NCBI GenBank assembly: GCA_900554585.1
Contig: USHS01000002.1
Span: 1 to 23,099, forward strand
Origin: an uncultured Collinsella sp.
GTDB taxonomy: Bacteria; Actinomycetota; Coriobacteriia; Coriobacteriales; Coriobacteriaceae
DNA length: 23,099 nucleotides
Direction of reading: 5' to 3'
Notes under the pieces: model-generated
Databases searched by the model: none
The model's input: the letters and a program-made list of their open reading frames with translations, nothing else
What the model was told of the DNA's origin: nothing
Translations under genes and position numbers: made by a program
Shown: positions 1 through 8,425 of the stretch, in pieces
Position numbering within the stretch: position 1 is the stretch's first letter
Layout of the letters: every line of letters begins with the position of its first letter

Positions 1-1116
1 ATAAAGCTTGGGCTCGGGCTCGGCCTGCTCGGCCGCGGCAGGCTCCTCTGCCGACTCGGCAGCGGACTCGTCTGCAACGGGCTCCTCGGCCGGAATATCT
101 TGGACCTGGGACTCGGGTGCAATGACGCCAATCAGGGTCTCGTCGGCAGAAGCACCTTCGAATCCATCGATTTGCTCATCAAAAGCCTCGCCCTGCTCAC
201 CCTCGGGAGCGACCGGCTGGCCATACTCATCCTCGGTATAGGCAGGCTCTTCGTACTCGATGGTATTGCCGTAATCATTTTGCTGCTGGGCCGCGGCGTA
301 CTCGGCTGCCGCGCGCGCCATCTCCTCGGCGCGACGCTTCTGCTCGCCAAAATACGTGTCAAACGGAATATCGTCAGGGAACTCGTTCTCACCCTGATAG
401 GGGGCGACGTTATCCATGACACCCAGCATGGCGGCAACAGAGGACTTGTTGCAAACCGAGCCGGACGTGTAGGGAAGGACAAAACGATTGGAAATGATAT
501 TGGCGGCATTGGCGAGCGCCACGAGGGAGGCAAGGATCGCGACAATCCACAGCAGGACCTTCAACGCGCCGGGAAGCGGCAAGATGCGCAGGATGGCAAT
601 AGCCGCGGGAGCAATCGTGGCAATCGGGAGCAATTTGGCGATCAGCGCTCGGTACGGCGCATAGGGCTCGCGAGCGAGCAGTTCGGCGCGCGGGGAGTCA
701 TAGTGCGCGACGACGACAACCGGGCGATTGCGCGGAGAGGCAAGCGGGCCCGACGCCTTGTGGTAGGCGATGACGTTTTGGCTCACGCCCGTCTTGCCCA
801 GGCGCGAGATCACGGGGCGCCCGGTTCTCTCGAGCACATAGAGCACGGCTCCGACAATGGCCAACAGGGTGCCGACTAAGCCGATACCGCCGCCGATGCC
901 CATAAGCAGGGCACCGGCAAATGCCAGAATGCCCGTAACGGCAAACGCCATCCTGCTCGGCGCGGGAGCATTAAACTCCTGCACCTCGGGATCAAAGCCG
1001 TGGTTGCGGAAAATTTGAGCGATATCTTCGGCGGCCAAGCGCTCTTCTTCGCTGCACGCCGGCGTGATGCCAGTGTTCTGCAGCAGGTGGTTAATATAGT
1101 TCTGGGTGTTCGCCAT
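1..1116 (-). CDS. M28-peptidase-like integral membrane protein (3' end outside window)
   Basis: Reading leftward from ATG 1116 the frame stays open to base 1 (372 codons), so the C-terminus is missing. The start is preceded by a TGGAG-like ribosome site. Residues about 56-95 and 158-204 are strongly hydrophobic, each long enough for two membrane helices. Between them lies a VVVVAHYDSP segment (H138, D140) matching the first zinc-ligand motif of M28 aminopeptidases. A second segment at about 218-231 (GSVCNKSSVAAML) resembles the family's G-x-x-D-N-x-S-G-V-A-A motif, but the expected metal-bridging Asp is Cys222. From about residue 255 the chain becomes hydrophilic and from about 285 highly acidic (Glu/Ala/Pro-rich), probably disordered. 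The family match rests on these two short motifs and hydrolytic activity is doubtful. The gene is divergent from the WYL regulators. That the CDS is real is nearly certain; the function is not. Confidence 0.7.
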   Translation of the reverse strand, partial: MANTQNYINHLLQNTGITPACSEEERLAAEDIAQIFRNHGFDPEVQEFNAPAPSRMAFAVTGILAFAGALLMGIGGGIGLVGTLLAIVGAVLYVLERTGRPVISRLGKTGVSQNVIAYHKASGPLASPRNRPVVVVAHYDSPRAELLAREPYAPYRALIAKLLPIATIAPAAIAILRILPLPGALKVLLWIVAILASLVALANAANIISNRFVLPYTSGSVCNKSSVAAMLGVMDNVAPYQGENEFPDDIPFDTYFGEQKRRAEEMARAAAEYAAAQQQNDYGNTIEYEEPAYTEDEYGQPVAPEGEQGEAFDEQIDGFEGASADETLIGVIAPESQVQDIPAEEPVADESAAESAEEPAAAEQAEPEPKLY

Positions 1117-1226
1117 ATGCGCTCCACATCCATAATCCGACAAATAGGCCCAATGTATGCACATTAGAACCGTATATAGTCGAAAGTATACCCCGAGCGG
1201 GCGCAAACGGCCGAATTCTGGGCATC

Positions 1227-1255
1227 TTAACGCCCCAAGCGGACAAGGATATAGC
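1227..1255 (+). promoter_or_regulatory. candidate sigma-70-type promoter for the WYL regulator pair
   Basis: TTAACG (1227-1232) and TATAGC (1250-1255) are separated by 17 bp, each with two differences from the -35 and -10 consensus. Transcription would start near 1262, giving a leader of about 50 bases before ATG 1314. The rest of the 1117-1313 divergent intergenic region shows no other clear signal. A TATACT hexamer read leftward near 1185 could be a -10 for the membrane-protein gene but has no convincing -35. Confidence 0.35.
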
Positions 1256-1313
1256 CTAATCTCCATATCGGACTAAAATCATGGCATCAAACACCTTCCC
1301 ATGCGAGGATTCT

Positions 1314-2336
1314 ATGACGGCAAGCGATACAACCGTAACGAATAAAAATGGGGCGCCGGAACCCGGTTTCGACAAGACCGCCCAGCGCATCCTCAATCTG
1401 TTCTTTGTCCTCAACAGCTCTCCCGAGCCATTAACCACAGAGCAAATTGTCCTGGATTCCGATCTTGGCTATGGGTCGGGCAATATCGACTCGGACAAGC
1501 GCAAGTTTCGCCGCGATCGCGAAAAACTCCTCGAACGCGGAATCACGATCAAGGAAGTTCGCGCAGCAGGCGCCCAAGAAACCGAAGAAAGCGCGTGGAC
1601 CATCGATCGCGAGCACACGTTTGCGGCCGGTGGCCTCATCACCGCAGACGACGCGGACATCTTGCTCGACGCTATCGACCAGACCCTTGCGACCGGTTCG
1701 GCCGCGTTTGCCACGCCGCTTGCAGACATACGCTCCAAGATCGCCTACCTCACCGGCGCATCGACCGCAGAAGAGCCTCCCGCCCGTCGCTTACCCGCCG
1801 TCGATGCGGTGTGGAGCGCTTTCGCCGAACGCTGCGCACTGCGCTTTTTGTATCAAAACGGGCACGGGGAGCAAAAAGAGCGCACCGTCTGCGTATACGG
1901 CATGTTTGAGCACGAGGGTGTGGCGTATTTTTGCGGACTCGACAACGCCACCGATGAAATCAGGACGTTTCGCTGCGACCGTATCGTTCGCGCATGGCGC
2001 CCCTCGAAGGCCTACTCCATCCCCGCCGACTTTAACCTGAACGATCGCCTGTTCTTTGAGTTTGATTTTGCCGATTGCAAGCCCGTTATGGCGACCTTTT
2101 CGTTTGCCCCGCAAGCCCAGGCCGACATGGTCAGCGGCCTAACGCGCGGTCGCGGGGAGCTCACGCACACCGAAGAGGGTTGGACCTGGACCGTCGGCGT
2201 GCGCGACCTTAATGCCGCTGCCTCGTTTTGTATGGAGCACGCCATGGACGGCATGAGACCCGTTGCCCCCGATGCACTTAAACTGGCGTGGAACCACCTC
2301 ATCGAAAGGACGGTGCACGAGCATGCCCGTGCGTAA
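1314..2336 (+). CDS. WYL-domain transcriptional regulator, PafB-like (first of pair)
   Basis: The predicted protein has 340 residues. The ATG at 1314 is preferred over the in-frame ATG at 1281 because GAGG sits 5 bases before it. Residues about 20-85 form a helix-turn-helix region whose end (DKRKFRRDREKLLERGI) is typical of the PafB/PafC family. Residues about 165-255 fit a WYL domain, including R-T-F-R-C-D-R-I near its end, followed by a C-terminal WCX-like part. WYL regulators often sense nucleic acid or nucleotide ligands. In mycobacteria the PafB-PafC pair activates LexA-independent DNA-damage genes, but there the genes lie beside the Pup ligase pafA, which is absent here. The next gene overlaps by 14 bases, so the two are probably co-translated and may form a heterodimer. 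Confidence 0.85.
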   Translation: MTASDTTVTNKNGAPEPGFDKTAQRILNLFFVLNSSPEPLTTEQIVLDSDLGYGSGNIDSDKRKFRRDREKLLERGITIKEVRAAGAQETEESAWTIDREHTFAAGGLITADDADILLDAIDQTLATGSAAFATPLADIRSKIAYLTGASTAEEPPARRLPAVDAVWSAFAERCALRFLYQNGHGEQKERTVCVYGMFEHEGVAYFCGLDNATDEIRTFRCDRIVRAWRPSKAYSIPADFNLNDRLFFEFDFADCKPVMATFSFAPQAQADMVSGLTRGRGELTHTEEGWTWTVGVRDLNAAASFCMEHAMDGMRPVAPDALKLAWNHLIERTVHEHARA

Positions 2337-3240
2337 ACTCACCAGCGAGCAAAGGCTCTCGCGTGCGATTGACATCATGGAGGCCCTCTACGCTGCCGGT
2401 GAGACCGGTATGACACGAGGGGATATCTGCAGCCGTTTTGATATCACGGGTGCGGCGCTCGACGAAATTATCGATATCGTCTCGACCCTCGCTGACCGTG
2501 AGTCGGGCGCACGCATCATCTGCGAACGCCACGGCGAGTGCATCATCCTGACAGGCGATGCGGGGCGTGTGCTGCCCTTGCGCCTAAGTGCCGCCGAAGG
2601 TGCCGTGCTCAACCACGAACTCGAATCGATGGGAATCGACTCTCGGGCAGCAGAGCGTATCCGACACGCCCTCCTACCCGAGAAACTCGGCTACAACCAG
2701 CGCGTCGTCGATACCGTTGCCCGAGGATCGCACTGGCAACAGCTGAACTGCGCGATTCAAGACGGCGTTCGATGCCGCATCATCTACCGTTCGATGGACG
2801 ACACACGGCCGCGTGAGCGTCTCATCGACCCCCTGCGCATCGCGACGCATGGCGACCAAACATATCTGATTGCCTGGGATGTCGGAGTTGATGCGCAGCG
2901 CTCCTACCGCATGGACAAAATCGAAGGCCTTGCCCTTACCGACGATTCCGTGGAGCGCCACACACCCGCGTCCTTGTCCCTCCACGAATCCCTTTCCCAA
3001 GCGGAGCAGAGCGCAAAACTCCTCATGCCACTCGATATGGCAGAGCGCCTAAACTGGGCCGGCATCATGTCGATTGAGCCAAACGGGGCAGACATGGCAA
3101 CGGTGACCGTGCGTTATGGGTCAGAGCACTGGCTGTTCTGTCAGGTAATCGCAGCGGGCGGAGCCATCCGCATACTGGATGACCCCGCCTCGGCAAAGCG
3201 TCTATGCGATATGGCGAAGAGCCTGACCTGCCCGCTTTAA
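2323..3240 (+). CDS. WYL-domain transcriptional regulator, PafC-like (second of pair)
   Basis: The predicted protein has 305 residues. ATG 2323 lies inside the end of the upstream gene (14-base overlap), with AAAGGA 12 bases before it. Residues about 8-65 look like a winged helix (RAIDIMEALYAAG, then TRGDICSRFDI). Residues about 145-215 match the WYL core: RIIYRS, then PRERLIDPLRI, YLIAWD and RSYRMDKIEGL. A WCX-like C-terminal region follows. The tandem arrangement of two unequal WYL proteins is the PafB/PafC pattern, so a shared DNA-damage regulatory role is a reasonable inference but is not shown by the sequence. The stop codon (3238-3240) overlaps the stop of the convergent dinG-type gene by three bases, and no terminator lies between them. 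Confidence 0.85.
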   Translation: MPVRKLTSEQRLSRAIDIMEALYAAGETGMTRGDICSRFDITGAALDEIIDIVSTLADRESGARIICERHGECIILTGDAGRVLPLRLSAAEGAVLNHELESMGIDSRAAERIRHALLPEKLGYNQRVVDTVARGSHWQQLNCAIQDGVRCRIIYRSMDDTRPRERLIDPLRIATHGDQTYLIAWDVGVDAQRSYRMDKIEGLALTDDSVERHTPASLSLHESLSQAEQSAKLLMPLDMAERLNWAGIMSIEPNGADMATVTVRYGSEHWLFCQVIAAGGAIRILDDPASAKRLCDMAKSLTCPL

Positions 3241-6131
3241 CGGCGTCGCTCGTGGCGTGCGCGCCACAGCTGCAAATAATGACCGATCTGCGCCGACTCG
3301 ATACGCTGGTAGGAAGTCGTGGGCAGCGACGTCAAGAACTTCTTACCGTAGCCCTTTGTCACCAAGCGCGGATCTGCCAAGATGAGCACACCGCAATCGG
3401 TTGACGAGCGGATGAGACGGCCGGCGGCTTGCTTGACTTCGAGCACCGCCTCGGGCAGCGAGTAGCGCGCCCAGGCGCGGTCTTCGCGCAGGTTGCGCTC
3501 ACACGAAAGAGGATCCGTGGGGCTCGAGAACGGCAGCTTGGGGATAATGACGCAACGCAGTGTCTCGCCGCTGGCGTCAAAGCCCTCCCAAAAGGCCTTG
3601 AGCGCAAAGAGCGATGAGGTCGGCTCGTTGATAAACCGATCGCGCAGGCGACGCGGGGACGAGTTGCGTTGCTGGCAATTGAGCTCCAGGCCCGTTCGCG
3701 CCAATTTGGGCTCGACACGGGCATACAGGTCCTCCATATCGCACCTGTTAGTGAAGAGCGTGAGCACCGATCCACCCATGGCGAGATGGGCATCGACCAG
3801 CACACACTCGAGCGCCGACAGATAGCGCTCGCGATCGCGCGGATCAGGAATGTCCCCCGCCACAACCACGGCCATATTCGAGTCAAAGTCATAGCTCGAA
3901 TCCAGGTGTAGCGATGAGGATGTCGACGCACCGATGCGATCGAGGCCGACGGCATGGTTGAAATGCTCAAAGCTCTTAGACACCGTCATGGTCGCCGAAG
4001 CGAAGATGGCCGTGTGCACCTCGGGCAGCCACTCGTTCGCCAAGGCCTCGCCGATATCGATGCGCTCGGCGGTCATAGACTCCCCGCCCGCTCGCAGCCG
4101 GCGGTTAACCTGCAGTGAGTACACATAGTGCTCATCCGTACCCTCAATGATGAGCTTGAGATTCTCGACCAACTCGTGCAGACGGCGTGAAATGTCGCCC
4201 AGGTCGACGACGACCTCGGGCTTATCGGCAGCGACAGCTTGCACCAGCGCGTCTACGCTTTTATCCGCCTGGTCCAGCGCATCAATTGCGGTATGGGCCG
4301 ACTGCAAAAAATCGTGCCAGTCATCCGACTCGCGCAGCTCGGGCCCAATCCACAGATTTGCGTTGTCATAGCCCCCACGGGCACGGCGGCCAAGCTCGCG
4401 CACGCCATCGAACACATCGGCAATCGCCATGCTCGCGCGGGCAACCGTCGATGTTGCTTTGGCGGTGAGTCCCAGGTAGAGCGTAGAGCCCTCGGAAGTG
4501 GCCAGATCGCGGGAAACCTGACTCAGCGCGCCGGCACTCGACCCACCCAAGCGCTCAAACAGCACGCGCGACTCATCTGCCGAAACAACGCGCGCCCATT
4601 GGCGACGAGCCTCACGCTCGATGGAATGGGCCTCGTCGACCACCCAGTGACGAATCGGAGGCAAAATCCTTCCCTCGGCGGCCACGTTGCGGAACAGCAG
4701 GGAATGGTTGGTAACCACCACGTCGGCATGTGCCGCACGGCGGCGCGCCCCGTGGACCAGGCATTTGTCGGGGAAGAACGGACACAGACGACGAGCACAC
4801 TCGCGTGAAGCCGTCGTAAAGTCGGGACGGTTGACGCTGCGCCAGCGAATGCCGAGTGAATCGAGGTCGCCATCGGCAGATTGGCACACATACGCCATGA
4901 TGACCGCAACCGCCGTGAGCGTGTCAGCAGGATCGCGCTTGGTAGTGATCTCAACCTGACCACGGCTCATGCGCTCGAGCTTGCGTAGACACGGATAGTG
5001 GTCATAGCCCTTGAGTGCACAAAACGACAGGCCCCCGTCCAGCTGTTCGGCGAGCTTTGGCAGCTCATGGTACATAAGCTGATCGGCAAGATTATTCGAT
5101 TTGGTCGCGATGCCGACGGTAATGTTGTTTCGGCGGGCAGCCTCGGCGAAGGGCACGAGATAGGCCATCGACTTACCGACGCCCGTGCCTGCCTCGATCA
5201 CGCGATGGGTACCCGTGACCAGCGCATCGCGCACCTCAACCGCCATCGCGATCTGCTCATCGCGCGGCTCATAGGTGGGGTACATACGATTGACCAGGCC
5301 GCCGGGGGCATAATCCGCCTCGATCTCTTCACGGCTCGGCATCTTAAGGACCGGCAACTCGTCCGCATCAACGCGATCGTCTGCACGATCGGCCTTGAGC
5401 ACGTCAGCACGAGCGGCGCTGAGCGAAAATATCGAACCCGGGTTCTGGCCGGCCAAAAAAGAAAAAATGGGGCGATAGGACCAAGGCACGTCCGCGTGCA
5501 TGTCCGCCAAGCGCGCCATAAGGCCCGAAGGCAGGTCGGTAAGCGCAACCAACAGCACGCGCCACACACCGCACAGGGCATCAACGTCTGCGTTCGCGCG
5601 ATGCGACACCGAATCGCACCCAAACAAGTCGGCCATAAAGGACAGTTTGTGCGATGTCAGGCGCGGAAGCGCAATGCGCGATAGCGCCAGCGAATCGATC
5701 CAGATATCGCTCACGTTGACACCGCCTTTGACCGATTCGATGAACGACCGGTCAAACGTGGCGTTATGTGCGATAACAGGACAGCCGCCCACAAAGTCGG
5801 CGAGTGCCGCGACGGCCTCGACGGCCGACGGGGCATCTGCCACATCGGCGTTCGTAATACTCGTGAGCTCGGTAATCTCCGCGGGAATCAACTGCTTGGG
5901 ATGCACGAACGTATCAAAGCGGTCAATGACCTCGCGGCCCGAAAGGCGGGCCGCGGAAATCTCAATTAACTCGTTGTCCTGCACCGAAAGACCCGTGGTC
6001 TCGGTATCGAGGACGATTACATCCTCCTCGATGAGGCCAAACGATTGCGTCTTAGCGCGCTCGGCGAGCGTGGCGTAAGAATCGATGACGAACTGCGGCG
6101 TTCCAGGAGATACGGCGTCCTCGATTAGCAT
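3237..6131 (-). CDS. dinG: DinG-family ATP-dependent helicase with N-terminal 3'-5' exonuclease domain
   Basis: The predicted protein has 964 residues from ATG 6131; an in-frame GTG at 6176 would add 15. An N-terminal DnaQ/PolC-type exonuclease carries DTETTG (42-47), IAHNATFD (120-127) and HRANADVDA (177-185). It is followed by a superfamily-2 helicase with EAGTGVGKS (313-321, Walker A) and VVDEAH (497-502, Walker B). A C-terminal helicase motif, QAAGRLIRSSTDCG, lies near the end. Cys381, Cys445, Cys450 and Cys457 are spaced like the four iron-sulfur ligands of E. coli DinG/XPD proteins. The likely role is unwinding and trimming DNA in repair or at replication-transcription conflicts. The start overlaps the ddl stop by 7 bases (ATGCTAA) and has no good Shine-Dalgarno, so translation is probably coupled to ddl. 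Confidence 0.9.
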   Translation of the reverse strand: MLIEDAVSPGTPQFVIDSYATLAERAKTQSFGLIEEDVIVLDTETTGLSVQDNELIEISAARLSGREVIDRFDTFVHPKQLIPAEITELTSITNADVADAPSAVEAVAALADFVGGCPVIAHNATFDRSFIESVKGGVNVSDIWIDSLALSRIALPRLTSHKLSFMADLFGCDSVSHRANADVDALCGVWRVLLVALTDLPSGLMARLADMHADVPWSYRPIFSFLAGQNPGSIFSLSAARADVLKADRADDRVDADELPVLKMPSREEIEADYAPGGLVNRMYPTYEPRDEQIAMAVEVRDALVTGTHRVIEAGTGVGKSMAYLVPFAEAARRNNITVGIATKSNNLADQLMYHELPKLAEQLDGGLSFCALKGYDHYPCLRKLERMSRGQVEITTKRDPADTLTAVAVIMAYVCQSADGDLDSLGIRWRSVNRPDFTTASRECARRLCPFFPDKCLVHGARRRAAHADVVVTNHSLLFRNVAAEGRILPPIRHWVVDEAHSIEREARRQWARVVSADESRVLFERLGGSSAGALSQVSRDLATSEGSTLYLGLTAKATSTVARASMAIADVFDGVRELGRRARGGYDNANLWIGPELRESDDWHDFLQSAHTAIDALDQADKSVDALVQAVAADKPEVVVDLGDISRRLHELVENLKLIIEGTDEHYVYSLQVNRRLRAGGESMTAERIDIGEALANEWLPEVHTAIFASATMTVSKSFEHFNHAVGLDRIGASTSSSLHLDSSYDFDSNMAVVVAGDIPDPRDRERYLSALECVLVDAHLAMGGSVLTLFTNRCDMEDLYARVEPKLARTGLELNCQQRNSSPRRLRDRFINEPTSSLFALKAFWEGFDASGETLRCVIIPKLPFSSPTDPLSCERNLREDRAWARYSLPEAVLEVKQAAGRLIRSSTDCGVLILADPRLVTKGYGKKFLTSLPTTSYQRIESAQIGHYLQLWRARHERRR

Positions 6132-7090
6132 GCAACGCCCGCCCGGCGGAGACCCATACGGATCAGGCTGTCGCACACCTGCGGGAACGTCATGTCGTCG
6201 GTATGGCGAATCTCATCGGGATACAGCGACGTATCGGTCATGCCGGGAATGGTGTTGGTCTCGAGAATGACAGGGCCGTCCTCGCTCACGATAAAATCGC
6301 TGCGCGAAACGCCCAGACAGCCGAGGGCCTTATGGGCCGCACAGGCAAGTTCCTGGGCACGCGCATAGTTTTCGGGCGAAATCTGCGCCGGAATGCGGTG
6401 GATGTCTGTGGGGTCGACGTACTTCACATCCAGGTCGTAGAACTCGCAGTCCTCAGGCTTGCGAATCTCCACAATCGGCAGCGCGCGCACGTCGTCCTCG
6501 CCGTACACGCCCACAGTGATCTCGGTTCCCTCGATGCACTTTTCGACCAGCACTTTATCGCCGTACTCAAAAGCCTTGGCGATTGCCGCCGGCAGCTCTG
6601 AGAGCTCGTGAACGAGCGAAATGCCGTAGCTGGAGCCGTTGACGGCGGGCTTTACAAAGCACCGCTCGCCACAAATCTCGACGATACGATCGATATCGAC
6701 CTCGTCGCCCGCCTCAAGCGCCAGGCCGGGGGCAATGGGGATGCCCGCCCTGGCATACAGAAGTTTTGAAACCTCTTTATCGGCGCCACATGCGCTGGCG
6801 AGCACGCCTGACGCCGTGTAGGGAATACCCAGCGTCTCCATGGCCCCCTGCATGGCGCCATCCTCACCGCCGGCGCCGTGCATGGCGATAAATGCCACGT
6901 CGAAGCCACCGGTCGCCATAGTCACCATAAAGTCATCGGCGGCGGCGTCGAGCAGCTCCACCGAGGTGTAGCCGGCCTCCTTCAGTGCCACCACGACATT
7001 CTTTCCAGAATTGAGCGAAATCTCGCGTTCGGCGGAATGGCCGCCCGCCAAGACCGCTACGTGCATGTTCTCTAGGCTTTTACCCGGCAT
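6125..7090 (-). CDS. ddl: D-alanine--D-alanine ligase
   Basis: The 321-residue ATP-grasp enzyme joins two D-alanines with ATP to make the dipeptide end of the peptidoglycan precursor in the cytoplasm. ATG 7090 has a strong GGAGGAG ribosome site 7 bases away and is preferred over the internal Met9. The N-terminus has VAVLAGGHSAEREISL (11-26), the family's first signature. KPAVNGSSYG is the ATP-binding loop, FYDLDVKYVD matches the FYDYxxKY region of the omega loop, and ETNTIPGMT near residue 280 holds the Mg-binding Glu and Asn. Length is normal for the family. It forms a two-gene leftward operon with the dinG-type gene; no mur or alr gene is nearby, so the pairing looks positional rather than functional. 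Confidence 0.93.
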   Translation of the reverse strand: MPGKSLENMHVAVLAGGHSAEREISLNSGKNVVVALKEAGYTSVELLDAAADDFMVTMATGGFDVAFIAMHGAGGEDGAMQGAMETLGIPYTASGVLASACGADKEVSKLLYARAGIPIAPGLALEAGDEVDIDRIVEICGERCFVKPAVNGSSYGISLVHELSELPAAIAKAFEYGDKVLVEKCIEGTEITVGVYGEDDVRALPIVEIRKPEDCEFYDLDVKYVDPTDIHRIPAQISPENYARAQELACAAHKALGCLGVSRSDFIVSEDGPVILETNTIPGMTDTSLYPDEIRHTDDMTFPQVCDSLIRMGLRRAGVAC

Positions 7091-7175
7091 GGGCAGACTC
7101 CTCCTCTATAATTCCTGCAGCTGATACCATATTGTAGCGATACCCTCTACGTTTCCCCAAAATCGAAAGGCTTCC
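7091..7175. promoter_or_regulatory. divergent promoter region between ddl and rlmN
   Basis: The 85-bp gap between two divergent starts must hold both promoters. On the minus strand TACAAT (7131-7136) is a good -10 for ddl with a weak TTGGGG (7155-7160) 18 bp upstream. On the plus strand TATAAT (7107-7112) is a perfect -10 for rlmN but has no good -35. The assignments are tentative. Confidence 0.3.
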
Positions 7176-8228
7176 ATGAATCCCAGGACTAAATCTCAGG
7201 ACATTCGCGACTTGAGCAAAAACGATATTCGCGAACTTGTCGCCGAACTCGGCCAACCCGCTTTTCGCGCAAAGCAGCTCATCGAATGGGTTTTTGAGAA
7301 GAACGTTTGTTCGTTTGATGACATGACTAACCTTCCCAAGGCCTTCCGCGAGCAGCTGAAGGAGGCATTTGCCTTCGACACGCCGACCGAGCTCACCAAG
7401 CAGGTGTCTAAGGATGGCTCTCGTAAATACCTACTCGAGTACCACGACGGCATCTCCGTCGAGACCGTCGGCATGCCTCGTCGCAACAAGCTGTCTGTCT
7501 GTGTATCAACCCAAGTCGGCTGTGGCATGGGTTGCGCTTTTTGCGCTACTGGCCTGAACGGCCTCAAGCGCTCGCTGACCGCTCAGGAGATCGTTGACCA
7601 GGTACTCCACGTTTCCAACGACTTTGGTGAGCGCGCGACGAGCGTCGTGTTCATGGGCCAGGGTGAGCCTTTCGCCAACTACGACGAGGTCCTCAAGGCA
7701 CTACGCATCCTTAATGACCCCGACGGAATCGGTATCGGGGCACGCCATCTCACCGTCTCCACCAGCGGCGTTATTCCTGGTATTCGTAAGTTTGCCGACA
7801 TTCCCGAGCAGTTCACGCTCGCCGTCTCGCTGCACTCAGCCATTCAATCCACTCGCAATAAACTCATGCCGGGCGTTAAGAAGTACACACTTCTGCGCCT
7901 TCACGAGGCCCTTCAGCTCTACACCGAAAAGACCGGCCGCCGTCCGACATACGAATACGCCATGATCGAGGGCGTCAATGACACAAACCCCGAGATGCAG
8001 GCGCTCTGCGACTTCTGCGAGGGCACGCTGTGCCACGTCAACCTGATCCAGCTCAACGATATCGAGGGCAGTCCTCTCAAGCCGTCGCCGATTCATAAGG
8101 TTGAAGACCTTCAGCGTCGTCTTGAGTCCCGTGGTATTGAGACCACGATCCGCAACTCTCGAGGCAACGATATCGACGCCGCTTGCGGCCAACTCAAGCA
8201 ACGCTTCAAGGTTCAGAAGAACGCGTAG
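7176..8228 (+). CDS. rlmN: dual-specificity 23S rRNA/tRNA adenine-C2 methyltransferase RlmN
   Basis: The 350-residue radical-SAM enzyme methylates C2 of A2503 in 23S rRNA and A37 in some tRNAs. The [4Fe-4S]/SAM motif C116-x3-C120-x2-C123 is present within GCGMGCAFCATG. The C-terminal ACGQL segment carries Cys337, the likely methyl-carrier cysteine (Cys355 in E. coli), and MGQGEP and AVSLHSA are typical core motifs. Length and both cysteine sites are normal, so the enzyme should be active. ATG 7176 follows GAAAGG at 7 bases. The gene runs head-on to replication from the nearby origin, unlike the parAB-to-rpmH block to its right. It ends at a hairpin terminator. Confidence 0.96.
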   Translation: MNPRTKSQDIRDLSKNDIRELVAELGQPAFRAKQLIEWVFEKNVCSFDDMTNLPKAFREQLKEAFAFDTPTELTKQVSKDGSRKYLLEYHDGISVETVGMPRRNKLSVCVSTQVGCGMGCAFCATGLNGLKRSLTAQEIVDQVLHVSNDFGERATSVVFMGQGEPFANYDEVLKALRILNDPDGIGIGARHLTVSTSGVIPGIRKFADIPEQFTLAVSLHSAIQSTRNKLMPGVKKYTLLRLHEALQLYTEKTGRRPTYEYAMIEGVNDTNPEMQALCDFCEGTLCHVNLIQLNDIEGSPLKPSPIHKVEDLQRRLESRGIETTIRNSRGNDIDAACGQLKQRFKVQKNA

Positions 8229-8244
8229 GGGAGACCAACCTAAA

Positions 8245-8260
8245 CGTTTCATGTGAAACA
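8245..8260. promoter_or_regulatory. parS-like site (two mismatches)
   Basis: CGTTTCATGTGAAACA differs from the parS consensus TGTTTCACGTGAAACA at positions 1 and 8. It lies 17 bp after the rlmN stop and just before its terminator, about 2.1 kb from the perfect parS array. ParB binding would probably be weaker; it could also be a decayed site. Confidence 0.5.
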
Positions 8261-8263
8261 TCG

Positions 8264-8299
8264 AACAGCCCCGGTTGTTAAATTGCAACCGGGGCTGTT
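8264..8299 (+). terminator. hairpin terminator after rlmN
   Basis: A 14-bp perfect stem (8264-8277 with 8286-8299) has a GC-rich core, AGCCCCGG/CCGGGGCT, and an 8-base loop. It is followed only by a short T run (CTGTTTCAT), so it is not a textbook U-tract terminator. Its place 35 bp after rlmN supports the call. Confidence 0.7.
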
Positions 8300-8358
8300 T
8301 CATATCTATTACTAATCTGCATCGAGCGATTGTTCAACAACTTTTTCGCAAGAAATTA

Positions 8359-8392
8359 GGGGTCCTTGTTCCGGCGTTCAGACAAGGACCCC
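8359..8392 (-). terminator. hairpin, probable terminator of the rsmG-parAB unit
   Basis: GGGGTCCTTGT (8359-8369) pairs perfectly with ACAAGGACCCC (8382-8392) across a 12-base loop. Read leftward it lies 30 bp after the stop of the small gene downstream of parB and is followed by TAATTTCTT, a modest U-rich tail. It may also act as a back-up for rlmN on the plus strand. Confidence 0.6.
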
Positions 8393-8413
8393 TTCAATAA
8401 AGGCTAGTAATTG

Positions 8414-8425
8414 TTAGGTACCTAA
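8414..8425. repeat. 12-bp perfect palindrome TTAGGTACCTAA, copy 1
   Basis: The palindrome contains the stop codon of the small gene at 8422. The same 12-mer, within a shared 14-mer GTTAGGTACCTAAA, occurs again at 11916-11927 beside jag. The function is unknown; a protein-binding site is possible. Confidence 0.5.

Noticed and set aside
100..879. A 259-codon plus-strand frame at the left edge
   Set aside because: The minus-strand frame to base 1 has membrane helices, an HYD motif, a ribosome site and no stop, so it is the real gene; the plus frame is its shadow.
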